Source: Branchiostoma floridae (lineage: Eukaryota > Chordata > Leptocardii > Amphioxiformes > Branchiostomatidae). From it: DNA of 46,758 bases. Location of the stretch: assembly GCF_000003815.2 (NCBI RefSeq), contig NC_049993.1, positions 20,490,832 through 20,537,589 on the forward strand, in the 5' to 3' direction. How positions within the stretch are numbered: the stretch's first letter is position 1; each line of letters starts with the position of its first letter. This document shows positions 41,001-44,934 of this stretch, in pieces. Below the pieces are notes generated by a model, which saw only the letters and a program-made list of their open reading frames with translations, ran no database searches and was not told the DNA's origin. A program made the translations under genes and the position numbers.

Positions 41001-42691
41001 ATCTGCACATTATCAGTACATAATCAGCACACAATCAGTACAGAATCCACCATCAGCACACAATCTGTAATTAGCACACATTCAGTGCAGAATCAACACA
41101 CAATCTGCACGCAACCAAGGAGGTTAAAGAATCACAACATCGAGTGATGTTGAAACTGACTCGTAAACAAAGGCCCACGCTAGCCTGGCGAGATGCAGAT
41201 TGGGGCAATTAGCACTTCGATGTGATTCACACTCGCGGCAAAGATCGGAACAATAGGAACGCTCTCCTCTCTTTCTTTAACCTCCTTGACGCAACCAACC
41301 AACCAAACAAACAATCAGCCATTACAGCAAAAAAAAAAGAACACTTGTTGAAACATGATAATTACTCCTTGCCAAAGGAAACAGAATAAAAGTAACAAAT
41401 ATAAAGAGATGCTATTAATCTCAAAAATCTTTAAGAACTGCAGACTGTTTATGTTTGACGTTATGAGTAATTTAATATATTGCATAATATGATATGGTTA
41501 AGAATGTTAATGATTGATTTATGCTAGTTGTCTGATCAACATTATCTGTATAATTCGTTGTTATGTATTTTTTTTTATTGTGTGTAGAGGACTCCAGGAA
41601 GAATAGTTCAATGTAACTAATGGAGATTCCTAATAAACAAACAAACAAAAAACAAACGTTTACAGACCTGGTTTCCTGTGATGAGGATGAGTCTGGTCAC
41701 CACGATGTTGATCAGATTTCCGATGGAGGCGTCCCGGTACAGCTTAGCAACCTGACCTCCACAACACAGAAGCAAAACAAGTAAACAAATAAACAAAACA
41801 AGTCAACAAACACAAGCAGACAAGACAACCAATCAGTTTCCATCACCTGTCGTTAATCACACAAATCCCAAGTTCAACAGTGTATTGGCAGGACCTTGAC
41901 TTTGTGTACAGAATTATGCCAAATCTTCATGAAATTGATACCCACAGGTGCCTAGCAAGTATTCATATCAATTTTAGGGAATTCATAATTTCATACCAGT
42001 TTTAAGAAATTTGTACAAATTTTACATAATTCATACTGTCCGTTAGAAAAATTGGTATGAATTATGCCAAATTTGCATGTTTCTTAGTAGTGGATCATTG
42101 GAATTTCTTAAAATTTTGTATGTACTTTGCAAAACTAGTCTGAATATTTTAAAATTCATGTGAAAACTGAAATTCAAAGAATTTCATAAAATTTGTATGA
42201 ATTCCGAAAACCTAGCATGATTCTGTAAAATTCATAGAATTTCATAAAATTGGTAATGTTACGCATTCCGTAAAACTAGTCTGAATACTGTAAAATTCAT
42301 GGGAATTAATTTCATAAAATTTATGTATTCCATATATCATAAAACTAGTCTAAATACCATAAAATTTCATTTCTTGTGAACTCATATGAACCTCTGACTC
42401 GTACATCCAGTGCAGGTCTACTTACAATGTTCATGATGGTAAGCAGGTAGGACTCCATGTTCTTGGCCTTGTGGTATCCCACCATCATCTTATCCGCCAC
42501 CACCAGCACCTCCACTGTGTGGTCTCTGCTGATGGACCTCCTGTGCCGGCTGCTGTGGTTACCGGTGTGAAACCCTGGATCTGGAACTTCTGTTTGAGAT
42601 TCTTGTTGAGGAACTTCTGTGGGAGACCATGGATGCTGGTGCCAGTGATGAGCATCGCCGGTGTGAGACCCAAAAGTTTGTTGATGATGAT
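13888..42691 (-). CDS. ADAMTS6/10: ADAMTS6/10-like secreted metalloprotease gene (partial at 5' end)
   Basis: Overall gene entry; the exons are listed separately. The predicted product is a secreted zinc metalloendopeptidase of the extracellular matrix. In vertebrates the ADAMTS6/ADAMTS10 pair acts on or with fibrillin microfibrils; that role is known for the family and only inferred here. Seen in order: prodomain end with RHRR furin site, catalytic domain with HEMGHNFGMQHD zinc motif and IMAAQ Met-turn, disintegrin-like domain, TSP1-1, Cys-rich region, spacer, TSP1-2 to -5, PLAC domain. Five TSP1 repeats plus PLAC is the ADAMTS6/10 architecture, and short stretches such as [19 protein letters not shown] and [13 protein letters not shown] resemble that pair more than ADAMTS7/12 or 16-19. 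All exons have GT/AG borders and nearly all phases match. Missing: signal peptide and most of the prodomain (right of the window), the start of the disintegrin-like exon and part of the Cys-rich region (gaps). Confidence 0.93.
14527..14640. repeat. Dispersed repeat, copy 1
   Basis: ccagatgtcaacccggagac, gactgtaaggtttgatccac and cgggaaagacccctact also occur at 32,606-32,675 with small changes, ending there in a gap. Confidence 0.75.
14725..14890 (-). CDS. ADAMTS6/10: ADAMTS6/10-like exon: TSP1-5
   Basis: 55 codons plus 1 nt; the acceptor follows a run of C (CCCCCCCCAG), donor GTGGGT. Encodes [20 protein letters not shown], then [27 protein letters not shown]. It matches CSAQCGxGQQxRTVQCLS...RPxxMQQCESKCDS of the family. 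Confidence 0.94.
15105..15318. mobile_element. MITE family 1, copy 3, in the intron between TSP1-4 and TSP1-5
   Basis: tactgtaaatgcagaaatgt to aaatgcatttacagtata; the cleanest terminal inverted repeats of the three copies. Confidence 0.93.
15500..15673 (-). CDS. ADAMTS6/10: ADAMTS6/10-like exon: TSP1-4
   Basis: 58 codons, phase 0 at both ends; acceptor CTCCCCAG, donor GTAAGG. Encodes [37 protein letters not shown] and [12 protein letters not shown]. The [13 protein letters not shown] linker to the last TSP1 repeat is the same as in ADAMTS6/10. Confidence 0.95.
15983..16187 (-). CDS. ADAMTS6/10: ADAMTS6/10-like exon: TSP1-3
   Basis: 1 nt plus 68 codons; acceptor ATCCCCAG, donor GTGAGG. Encodes [47 protein letters not shown] and VTGDWSE. 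This is the third thrombospondin type 1 repeat, with the standard W...C...C...C...C pattern. It is the last, and only complete, member of a seven-copy series. Confidence 0.95.
16274..17195 (-). repeat. ADAMTS6/10: Six truncated acceptor-edge copies of the TSP1-3 exon, about 165-bp tandem unit
   Basis: Each copy has the acceptor CAG/ATGGTTC and the first about 80 nt of the TSP1-3 exon ([18 protein letters not shown], then [10 protein letters not shown] in most). It then switches abruptly to intron-like TCTCGTGATGTGTGCG..., giving an in-frame TGA after ...TVS. Copies start near 17,190, 17,027, 16,847, 16,682, 16,514 and 16,350. The most distal (17,110-17,190) also has a TGA after GTQ. None has a usable donor, so they are pseudo-exons. 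All lie upstream of the intact exon. Confidence 0.93.
17403..17454 (+). ncRNA. tRNA-like sequence with Pol III A and B boxes (pseudogene or SINE head)
   Basis: TAGCTCAATGG at 17,405 fits the A box and GTTCAATACC at 17,443 fits the B box exactly. Box spacing is about seven bases shorter than in a normal tRNA, and acceptor-stem complementarity is not evident, so a tRNA-derived relic is more likely than a working tRNA. Confidence 0.45.
17751..17880 (-). CDS. ADAMTS6/10: ADAMTS6/10-like exon: TSP1-2 second part
   Basis: Split codons at both ends around 42 codons; acceptor CTCCTGCAG, donor GTAAGT. Encodes [28 protein letters not shown] and [10 protein letters not shown]. This matches the family's CxRxDDxSIVxxxYCDxxxxPxExxRACNTEPCPPEW. 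Confidence 0.94.
17975..18915 (-). repeat. ADAMTS6/10: Twelve further donor-edge copies of the TSP1-2 exon with (GTTT)n spacers
   Basis: Twelve copies of the last 40-50 nt of the exon at 23,300-23,438, at about 17,993, 18,076, 18,158, 18,232, 18,308, 18,387, 18,456, 18,527, 18,610, 18,687, 18,772 and 18,851 (70-85 bp apart). Nearly all carry a G/GTTTGTTTG donor; none has an acceptor or full exon. The two aberrant ctgtacactgtacagcccg copies and the ttctgcccg copies form recognisable subtypes, so units were copied in groups. The array sits just before the next true exon (17,880). Confidence 0.93.
19180..19780. repeat. Degenerate tandem repeat, four units of about 150 bp
   Basis: Units begin near 19,191, 19,340, 19,488 and 19,641 with variants of tatctcgtgaacggatggtg, then acgatttttggtacgtgggt and ggtttgattttgggcctcct. 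Units have diverged strongly, so the array is old. Confidence 0.85.
19781..20794. other. No gene established; one possible plus-strand exon
   Basis: At 20,031-20,114 an ATG-started block ([28 protein letters not shown]) ends at a GTATGT donor, and an open block follows at 20,238-20,492. I could not link them or match a family, so they are recorded only as a possibility; transposon debris is equally likely. Confidence 0.2.
20795..21149. mobile_element. Element with CAGGGCT termini, copy 1, 5-bp target duplication
   Basis: Starts cagggctcgaaatactgggt and ends with the inverse atttcgagccctg, flanked on both sides by gtata. Internal gtgcaccc/gggtgcac inverted motifs. Terminal sequence is reminiscent of hAT-type elements, but a 5-bp duplication is not the usual hAT 8 bp, so I leave the superfamily open. 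Confidence 0.8.
21150..23049. other. Intron sequence between TSP1-2 exon arrays
   Basis: Part of the about 5.4-kb intron between the exons at 23,300 and 17,880. No coding block recognised. (GAAA)n at 22,970-23,003. Confidence 0.5.
23050..23299 (-). repeat. ADAMTS6/10: Three truncated donor-edge copies of the TSP1-2 exon joined by (GTTT)n
   Basis: Copies at about 23,221-23,265, 23,142-23,190 and 23,070-23,120, each the last about 45 nt of the exon ([16 protein letters not shown] or variants), each ending at a GGAG/GTTTGTTTG donor. The two nearest are very similar to the intact exon; the furthest is a variant type ([13 protein letters not shown] when translated) that recurs in the 18-kb array. 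Confidence 0.9.
23300..23438 (-). CDS. ADAMTS6/10: ADAMTS6/10-like exon: spacer end and TSP1-2 start
   Basis: 46 codons plus 1 nt; acceptor TTTCCTCTAAG, donor G/GTTTGT. Encodes [34 protein letters not shown] and [10 protein letters not shown]. The combination GSGDNEVxFTW and SECSATCAGG is specific to ADAMTS6/10. The donor lies within a (GTTT)n tract that starts at the splice point, and both edges of this exon have been multiplied. Confidence 0.96.
23446..24200 (-). repeat. ADAMTS6/10: Acceptor-edge copies of the TSP1-2 exon, about 160-bp tandem unit
   Basis: Three clear copies of the first about 38 nt of the next exon with its acceptor (plus-strand core ccctggttagcttcctg ... atcttagagg) at 23,565-23,602, 23,731-23,770 and 23,891-23,930, plus a weak one near 24,165-24,200. 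Each copy is embedded in about 160 bp of repeated intron (aattaaggtgttcaaatctt, ggcatgttataagtcgtaga). All are upstream of the intact exon. Confidence 0.88.
24430..24530 (-). repeat. ADAMTS6/10: Truncated donor-edge copies of the third spacer exon
   Basis: Two copies of the exon's 3' end with donor (plus-strand ttaccatgacttc...): 24,437-24,486, which includes the LGPT-equivalent codons, and a shorter one at 24,491-24,530. Both lie immediately downstream of the intact exon in transcription order. Confidence 0.8.
24539..24708 (-). CDS. ADAMTS6/10: ADAMTS6/10-like exon: spacer, third segment
   Basis: 2 nt plus 56 codons; acceptor TTGTCCCACAG, donor GTAAGG. Encodes [20 protein letters not shown], then [25 protein letters not shown] and LEVM. 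This matches the family spacer motifs YYINGxWTIDWP, VAGTxFxYxRP and EPESLEALGPT. Confidence 0.96.
24775..25027. mobile_element. Foldback element with about 75-bp inverted arms
   Basis: Arms contain aacacaaaaattggactcac, gactgaacagcaccagt and tcaaggaatgaac on the left and their complements on the right (gttcattccttgac, actggtgctgttcagtc, ccaatttttgtgttgg). The centre is a cgtcacgttatgcagatag loop with its own cacgtgttctatc repeats. Confidence 0.88.
25203..26142 (-). repeat. 22-bp minisatellite, about 42 units, each repeating the adjacent exon's 5' splice site
   Basis: Plus-strand unit ctaagacgtaagacatactg plus ac (22 bp), with C/T and few other variants. Read on the minus strand each unit is CTTAG/GTCAGTATGTCTTA, identical around the splice point to the authentic donor of the spacer exon that ends at 26,143. 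The array begins directly at that donor. 22 bp is not a multiple of three, and reading on from the exon meets TAG at the end of the second unit, so use of any later donor would truncate the protein. Confidence 0.95.
26143..26223 (-). CDS. ADAMTS6/10: ADAMTS6/10-like exon: spacer, second segment
   Basis: 81 nt; acceptor TTTTGTCATTCCAG, donor GTCAGT. Encodes [16 protein letters not shown], then [10 protein letters not shown], matching the family's VxQIPRGSVHIxVxE...NYIALK. An alternative weaker acceptor (TACGTAG, exon start about 26,241) would restore frame with the assembled previous exon by adding about six residues. The donor TTAG/GTCAGTATGT is the seed of the adjoining minisatellite. Confidence 0.88.
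26278..27376. mobile_element. Element with CAGGGCT termini, copy 2, with internal tandem repeats and a LINE insert
   Basis: Starts cagggctggaaatacc, ends tttcaagccctg, flanked by taagt on both sides. It contains five tandem 89-bp units (gtgcaggtaaaattggagct, then gcactggtccatgtactggg) and is interrupted by a LINE fragment. Same end structure as the 20.8-kb copy. Confidence 0.8.
26736..27146 (-). mobile_element. 5'-truncated LINE (non-LTR retrotransposon) 3' end
   Basis: Minus orientation. Near its 5' end it encodes [20 protein letters not shown] then FKAKAWLSL before TAA, the typical C-terminal block of CR1/Jockey-type reverse transcriptase ORFs (WN-LP...A-SL-FK). The 3' end is an AATA/AAAT simple tail at about 26,750. 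Both sides carry gtactgggttttat, a 14-bp target duplication. Confidence 0.82.
27556..28630. repeat. 68-bp minisatellite, about 16 units
   Basis: Unit contains acacgtacagactgcacctg, tttcacatcaacacattact and ctcaccaacgccccctaccc. Because 68 is not divisible by three, a 334-residue open frame arises that cycles through three repeat peptides; this is a repeat artefact in an intron of the ADAMTS gene. Confidence 0.95.
29086..29610. repeat. (AATG)n-type microsatellite block next to the LVGCD exon donor
   Basis: gaatgaatgaatgaatga with agtcagtgagtgaatgaatg interruptions. It abuts the donor of the exon ending at 29,618 (intron begins GTAAGTCATTCATTC). Confidence 0.95.
29618..29742 (-). CDS. ADAMTS6/10: ADAMTS6/10-like exon: Cys-rich end and spacer start
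   Basis: Acceptor GTCCCCCCAG, donor GTAAGT. Encodes [33 protein letters not shown] and NDLPRG, matching the family's [27 protein letters not shown]...LPRG. As assembled it ends in phase 2 (AGG GGG AT), whereas the next exon expects phase 1. One G fewer in the GGGGG run would repair the frame and give LPRGSY. A (ATTC)n tract begins right after the donor. Confidence 0.9.
29760..29802. repeat. (GTTT)n tract
   Basis: gtttgtttgtttgtttgttt on the plus strand between the intact LVGCD exon and its truncated upstream copy. Confidence 0.95.
29825..29913 (-). repeat. ADAMTS6/10: Truncated acceptor-edge copy of the LVGCD exon
   Basis: Upstream copy of the first about 70 nt of the next exon with its own acceptor (CCCTGCAG). 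It reads [18 protein letters not shown] and CGG, then breaks off into a short repeat of cagccggcacttatc. It is followed by an (AAAC)n tract on the minus strand before the intact exon. Confidence 0.85.
30182..30318 (-). CDS. ADAMTS6/10: ADAMTS6/10-like exon: Cys-rich region
   Basis: 2 nt plus 45 codons; acceptor CCTCAG, donor GTGAGT. Encodes [29 protein letters not shown] and [10 protein letters not shown], matching the family's [26 protein letters not shown]...DICINGEC. Confidence 0.95.
30409..30535 (-). repeat. ADAMTS6/10: Truncated acceptor-edge copies of the Cys-rich exon
   Basis: At least three imperfect copies of the start of the next exon (plus-strand core cagggcacaggggtcaac) at about 30,412, 30,460 and 30,519, separated by 47-60 bp of related sequence containing ggtcaaatcaaggtcacagg. 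They lie upstream of the intact exon in transcription order and end in the gap. Confidence 0.8.
30536..30723. other. Assembly gap (188 N) within the Cys-rich region
   Basis: Run of N that removes the 3' end of the exon at 30,724-30,786. The family segment between HNDLP and the following exon (about 20 residues ending in GG) is expected here. The left flank consists of short tandem copies of the next exon's acceptor edge. Confidence 0.9.
30724..30786 (-). CDS. ADAMTS6/10: ADAMTS6/10-like exon: TSP1-1 end and Cys-rich start (frame broken, runs into gap)
   Basis: Acceptor ATTCCAG. In the expected frame it reads [11 protein letters not shown], matching the family's DCPxxSRDFRE. The continuation [10 protein letters not shown], also family-like, is in the next frame. 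One base is missing at about 30,753-30,754 relative to the expected ...REVQC. The exon then enters a run of N, so an assembly or consensus error next to the gap is the simplest explanation; a true frameshift cannot be excluded. Confidence 0.85.
31420..31645. mobile_element. Foldback element with central perfect hairpin
   Basis: Termini gagggtctgcatg / catgcagaccctc. The centre at 31,487-31,520 is a 13-bp perfect stem ccaaggagctttc / gaaagctccttgg with an 8-nt loop. A related half copy lies at 44,464-44,590. Confidence 0.8.
31695..31840. other. Assembly gap (146 N)
   Basis: Run of N in the intron between the TSP1-1 exons at 32,398 and 30,786. The left flank gactcagcactaaaacagct gagt is a small inverted repeat. 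Confidence 0.95.
32398..32461 (-). CDS. ADAMTS6/10: ADAMTS6/10-like exon: TSP1-1, second part
   Basis: 64 nt, acceptor ATTTCCAG, donor GTACGT. Encodes [20 protein letters not shown] and M. This is the family's GGKYCLGERRRYRSCNTD segment. The phase is consistent on both sides. Confidence 0.92.
32606..32675. repeat. Dispersed repeat, copy 2 (runs into gap 32,676-32,855)
   Basis: ccagatgtcaacccagattc, gactgtagggtttgatccag, cgggaaggacccctgctct, matching 14,527-14,600. Confidence 0.75.
32676..32855. other. Assembly gap (180 N)
   Basis: Run of N in the intron between the TSP1-1 exons, next to a dispersed repeat. Confidence 0.95.
33036..33181 (-). CDS. ADAMTS6/10: ADAMTS6/10-like exon: end of disintegrin-like domain and TSP1-1
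   Basis: 48 codons plus 2 nt; acceptor TTGTTCAG, donor GTGAGT. Encodes [20 protein letters not shown], then the first thrombospondin type 1 repeat [15 protein letters not shown]. The W-x-x-W tryptophans are C-mannosylation candidates and CTRTCG fits the O-fucosylation rule C-x-x-S/T-C-G; this is the only TSP1 repeat of the gene that does. Confidence 0.95.
33410..33775. repeat. Three-unit tandem repeat (about 83 bp) followed by a (TGTC)n-rich tract
   Basis: caggcagactgggccacacc ggggcaataataggg appears at about 33,513 and 33,596 and in diverged form at 33,421. 33,640-33,775 is tgtctgcctgtctgtgtgt-type microsatellite. Confidence 0.9.
34366..35060. repeat. Tandem repeat (about 140 bp, three units) merging into (AATG)n
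   Basis: gaatgacatccaggtcagga, tgggagac and ggcagtttg-ggtttttgaaa recur at 34,372, 34,508 and 34,651, separated and followed by degenerate gaatgaatgaatg. Confidence 0.88.
36044..36151 (-). CDS. ADAMTS6/10: Disintegrin-like exon, 5'-truncated tandem copy A
   Basis: Third copy, furthest downstream. Open, [17 protein letters not shown]...[10 protein letters not shown], donor GTAAGG. It differs from B and C by D for G and W for G. Spacing between donors is 162 bp (A-B) and 176 bp (B-C). Any of the copies would join in frame to the next exon (WCYQ...), but none shows a convincing acceptor. Confidence 0.75.
36206..36313 (-). CDS. ADAMTS6/10: Disintegrin-like exon, 5'-truncated tandem copy B
   Basis: Second 108-nt copy, also fully open ([17 protein letters not shown]...[10 protein letters not shown]) and ending at a GTAAGG donor. 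It is truncated at the same GAG codon as copies A and C, and the sequence before it contains GTGAGTAGTTAG with no pyrimidine tract, so a normal acceptor is not evident. Confidence 0.75.
36382..36489 (-). CDS. ADAMTS6/10: Disintegrin-like exon, 5'-truncated tandem copy C
   Basis: 36 codons, open, beginning [11 protein letters not shown] and containing [19 protein letters not shown] then TNRG, followed by donor GTAGGT. This matches the family's [24 protein letters not shown]. The normal exon would carry a few more codons 5' of ELWC plus an acceptor; here the sequence before it is intron-like (GGTAAGGAATTAAG). It is the copy closest to the gap. Confidence 0.75.
36538..37471. other. Assembly gap (934 N) that probably hides the full disintegrin/Cys exon
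   Basis: A run of N. By family structure one exon must lie between the exon ending at 37,848 (phase 0, ...CNLE) and the exon starting at 33,181 (phase 0, WCYQ...). Only 5'-truncated copies of it are visible at 36,044-36,489, so the intact exon is most likely in this gap. Confidence 0.8.
37651..37805 (-). repeat. ADAMTS6/10: Two truncated donor-edge copies of the disintegrin-like exon, separated by (GTTT)n
   Basis: Copy at 37,739-37,805 still encodes [16 protein letters not shown] and RHCNLE with only silent differences from the intact exon, and carries its own donor (GTGAGG). A second, more eroded copy lies at 37,651-37,695 ([11 protein letters not shown]). Both begin abruptly inside the exon at a (GTTT)n tract and have no acceptor. 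They lie downstream of the intact exon. Confidence 0.85.
37848..37989 (-). CDS. ADAMTS6/10: ADAMTS6/10-like exon: disintegrin-like domain start
   Basis: 1 nt plus 47 codons; acceptor CCCCAG, donor GTGGGT. Encodes [32 protein letters not shown] and [13 protein letters not shown]. This corresponds to the family segment SGxGxCLxNxPP...YDADEQCRFQYG...CK. The donor is followed directly by a (GTTT)n tract. Two truncated copies of the exon end lie downstream (37,651-37,805). Confidence 0.93.
38627..38694 (-). repeat. ADAMTS6/10: Truncated donor-edge copies of the Met-turn exon
   Basis: Two short tandem copies of the sequence around the 5' splice site of the exon at 38,704-38,847, immediately downstream in transcription order. 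The plus-strand core cttactctaagaagttggtg occurs at about 38,671 as a near-perfect copy, and a degenerate copy lies at about 38,635. The spacing is roughly 30 bp. Each copy preserves the AGA/GTAAGT donor or a variant of it but no full exon. Confidence 0.8.
38704..38847 (-). CDS. ADAMTS6/10: ADAMTS6/10-like exon: third zinc ligand and Met-turn
   Basis: 47 codons with split codons at both ends; acceptor TTTTCTCCAG, donor GTAAGT. Starts with [13 protein letters not shown], contains the third zinc histidine and Asp, then the Met-turn IMAAQLT and the end of the catalytic domain [13 protein letters not shown]. The pattern FGMxHDGxGNxCG and MAAxxT is that of ADAMTS6/10. The donor edge of this exon is repeated downstream, see 38,627-38,694. 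Confidence 0.95.
38930..39100 (-). mobile_element. Fragment of a retroelement, probably Penelope-like
   Basis: Minus-strand translation gives [11 protein letters not shown] in one frame and NPDDGA, QTPKRWK in another. I associate this block with the tail of Penelope-like (GIY-YIG) elements seen in many invertebrate genomes; that association is from memory. Frames are broken. Confidence 0.45.
39906..40011 (-). CDS. ADAMTS6/10: ADAMTS6/10-like exon: zinc-binding segment
   Basis: 34 codons with split codons at both ends; acceptor GTCCGCAG, donor GTAAGC-like at GACACAA. Encodes [29 protein letters not shown] and MGH. The first two zinc histidines and the catalytic Glu of HEMGH are visible. The split codon AA plus T from the next exon gives Asn, so the motif reads HEMGHNFGMQHD across the junction, an intact HExxHxxGxxHD catalytic signature. 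Confidence 0.96.
40304..40347 (-). CDS. ADAMTS6/10: ADAMTS6/10-like exon: catalytic domain, small fourth segment
   Basis: A 44-nt micro-exon with acceptor CTTCTCCCTCAG and donor GTGAGT. Encodes [15 protein letters not shown], matching the family's YDIC-YKNKPCGTLG. Phases are consistent on both sides (completes Arg, leaves G). Confidence 0.9.
40760..40893 (-). CDS. ADAMTS6/10: ADAMTS6/10-like exon: catalytic domain, third segment
   Basis: 44 codons plus 2 nt. Acceptor TTCCCCACAG, donor GTAGGT. Encodes [20 protein letters not shown] then HDNAVLMT, typical of the ADAMTS6/10 catalytic domain ([16 protein letters not shown] and HD-AVLITR in the family). The leftover AG is completed by the next exon to give Arg. 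Confidence 0.93.
40905..41105. repeat. Low-complexity repeat of acacaatctgcacattatcag units
   Basis: Alternating 13-15 bp motifs (cacaatctgca, cattatcagta, cataatcagca) directly upstream of the exon at 40,760-40,893. Confidence 0.9.
41668..41751 (-). CDS. ADAMTS6/10: ADAMTS6/10-like exon: catalytic domain, second segment
   Basis: 28 codons, phase 0 at both ends. Acceptor AGGTCAG, donor GTCTGT (weak). Encodes [12 protein letters not shown] and [15 protein letters not shown], a conserved helix and strand of the ADAMTS catalytic domain. The preceding exon ends MNI and this one starts VAK, matching the family's MNIVAKLY without a gap. Confidence 0.92.
41960..42380. repeat. Degenerate AT-rich tandem repeat
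   Basis: aattcataaaattggtatga / aaaactagtctgaatactgt motifs recurring every 55-65 bp in the intron between the first two visible ADAMTS exons. Confidence 0.75.
42426..42691 (-). CDS. ADAMTS6/10: ADAMTS6/10-like exon: prodomain end, furin site, start of catalytic domain
   Basis: First exon of the gene that I can place. Acceptor ACTGTTCAG, donor GTAAGT; 2 nt plus 88 codons, ending in phase 0. The first half is a His/Gln/Ser/Thr-rich linker ([12 protein letters not shown], then W and E/Q-rich residues), as expected for a poorly conserved prodomain end. RHRR at 42,537-42,548 fits the furin R-x-K/R-R rule. The mature enzyme would begin [20 protein letters not shown], the canonical first strand of the ADAMTS metalloprotease domain. 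The acceptor is the least certain border because the prodomain has no strong family match. Confidence 0.88.
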
Positions 42692-42981
42692 CTGAACAGT
42701 TTGATGAAAAACATAGGGCCCTTCATTAATCATCATCATCATATGATTGACAAGCCATCAGAACAACAACCTCAGCCTTGGTGACCCTTGATGGGCAGAC
42801 TTTGTCCCAACATCTGACAAATGGACGCACACAATCAGTGAACGTTAAAACATAGTAATAAGTTTATTGCAGCTTCTTGTTTGAAAGCTGACCAGAGATA
42901 ACAGGGGAAACAATGAAGAAGCGCATAACATATAACTACAATTCAAAAGCTAACTCTTAAAGGTACACTATGTAAGATTAG

Positions 42982-43416
42982 GCCACACCAATTTAATTTC
43001 TTGGTTCACGGATTTTATCATAAAAAATATGGAGTGAGAGGTGAAATAAAAATAAAAATTGTAAAATGGTTGGGGTAAACGTAAGGACTAATCCAAAACA
43101 TAAAGAATAAAAAGTTTTCAGCTTGAAAAAAGTACAAAAACACTATTACTGTACAGTAACAGCACCTGATCGTTAAAAATTACAAAAGTAGTGTCAGTTT
43201 TTATGTTTGTCCCATTCTTCATGAATGAAAAATATAACTGCAATAATAATACCCACATTTTAATGAGCTTATAATATAAAGGCCAATTTGCTACACCAGA
43301 AAGTTGAATGGTTTCATTAATGGTGAAAATTTGCTGAGTGGTAATTTTTATTTTTTTTCCAAAAAATAGGAGCGAGCGAATCTGTGAACCAAGAAATCAA
43401 ATTGGTGTGGCCCTAG
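42982..43416. mobile_element. Foldback element with about 33-bp inverted termini
   Basis: ggccacaccaatttaatttc ttggttcacgg at the left, and ctgtgaaccaagaaatcaaa ttggtgtggcc at the right. About 430 bp, A/T-rich interior, no ORF. Lies in the intron upstream of the first visible ADAMTS exon. Confidence 0.85.
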
Positions 43417-43710
43417 GGCCAGAAAATTGAAAATATTCTCGAGAATAAAATATTGATGCAAATGATCTATATAATAACTTTCAAGCATATTTGCTTCACA
43501 ATTTCAAATACCTCAGGTGTTTGTGAACTTTATTAAAGAACAAGCTGCAAAAGGTCTGCTGAGATAGAAACACCATCACAATGTAGACCTTCCCCCAGCA
43601 TCAAAAAACAAACTTGCAGAACCAGTCAAACTTAGTGTGATGTCTAACTCTGTCATTTATGTCCAACATCACTATTTCCACCATGATTCTACCTTTTTGC
43701 TTTGTAATGC

Positions 43711-43925
43711 TAGTTCACCTTAACCCGTGGGGTAACCTAGATTCGTTGTTGTAAAAAACTGGGTATTTAGACATTTCAGGTCAACAACGTGTTTTTCAAA
43801 TGTTAAAATTTTCAAAATATTGCACTGTGGAACTACCTTCCACCAACTTAACTCCCTAAATATAATATTTTAGACACAACGGATATAGGTTACCCTATAT
43901 GGATAAAGGTGAACTAACGTTATAG
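43711..43925. mobile_element. Foldback element family 3, copy 2
   Basis: Left arm gctagttcaccttaacccgt, right arm ggataaaggtgaactaacgt. Same layout as the 13.4-kb copy, including attcgttgt and acaacggata inner arms and a centre with ttttcaaaatattgca. Confidence 0.8.
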
Positions 43926-44463
43926 TCCTAAATCTTTATCTCAGTCATTGCTCAGGGATAAACCGGGTGAGAATGCTGAACTGATGAAAATGATGACTCA
44001 GCGCTCAGCTGCCTTCTACAACCATGTTGTGCCTCGGACATGAACTTGACAGAGAAGTGTAAGATCCACAAACACTCGGCCGGCGTGCGCACACGACGCC
44101 GCTTAGAAAAGCACACGGCTGTCACAGATCTGTGACGACAATCTGTTATCCTGAGATGTGGACCTACATCAATCGACAAACCGGGGAGGGATCTGTAACA
44201 TCTGGTAACCAAAGCAAACTGTGTTTTGATCTGAAATCATCCTTAAGTTGTCTATATACGGACCAAACAGGTGGGGAACTTTCCAACCCCATCTCGACTA
44301 GAAAAGTCTTGATCCACTCACAACAGTTTTGACTTCAATGAAGAAGAAAACATGAAGTGAATACTTTTGAAAGAAACCATCACTGCACCTCTACTTCAAA
44401 GCTGAAACATATTGATTTATTGATACCTGACATGCTATTGTTGCCGTCTTACTGAGTCTTTTA

Positions 44464-44590
44464 AGAGGGTCTGCATGGGGGGGCCCAAGAATGCTTTTTT
44501 GCTAAATTCAGGAGAACCTGACCGTACATATTACGTTAAAATCAAGGAAGGCAAGTATGCAAAGTTTGATCGCCTTCATACGAACAAGTT
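44464..44590. mobile_element. Partial copy of the 31.4-kb foldback element
   Basis: gagggtctgcatgggggg, aaattcaggagaacctgacc, and aaatcaaggaaggc match the right arm of the element at 31,420-31,645 in opposite orientation. Confidence 0.65.
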
Positions 44591-44934
44591 GAATAACACG
44601 GCTTTCCGATGCATTATGGGAAGTATTTAAGAACTGTCTATGTCTTATGGAAAAGAGTCCTCATTTATATAGAAAATTAGGAATGGAATGTTGCCACTTG
44701 TATATTTATATGCTATGTCGAAACTGAAATCCTTCCAAATCCCCCGTCAACTCTAACATGCCCCCCATGCTGGCAGAACAAGTGTTGATCAGAAGTGAGA
44801 TGTTTTTGTCCCAGCCGGCAAGGCAGATCATCGCCAAACCAAACAGCAGAGTGCCAGCATGACTCATCAAAAGGAACTGGAGCTGAAGCCAGCTGGGGAG
44901 TACAGGAAGACACTCTGTCTGTGGACACACTGAC

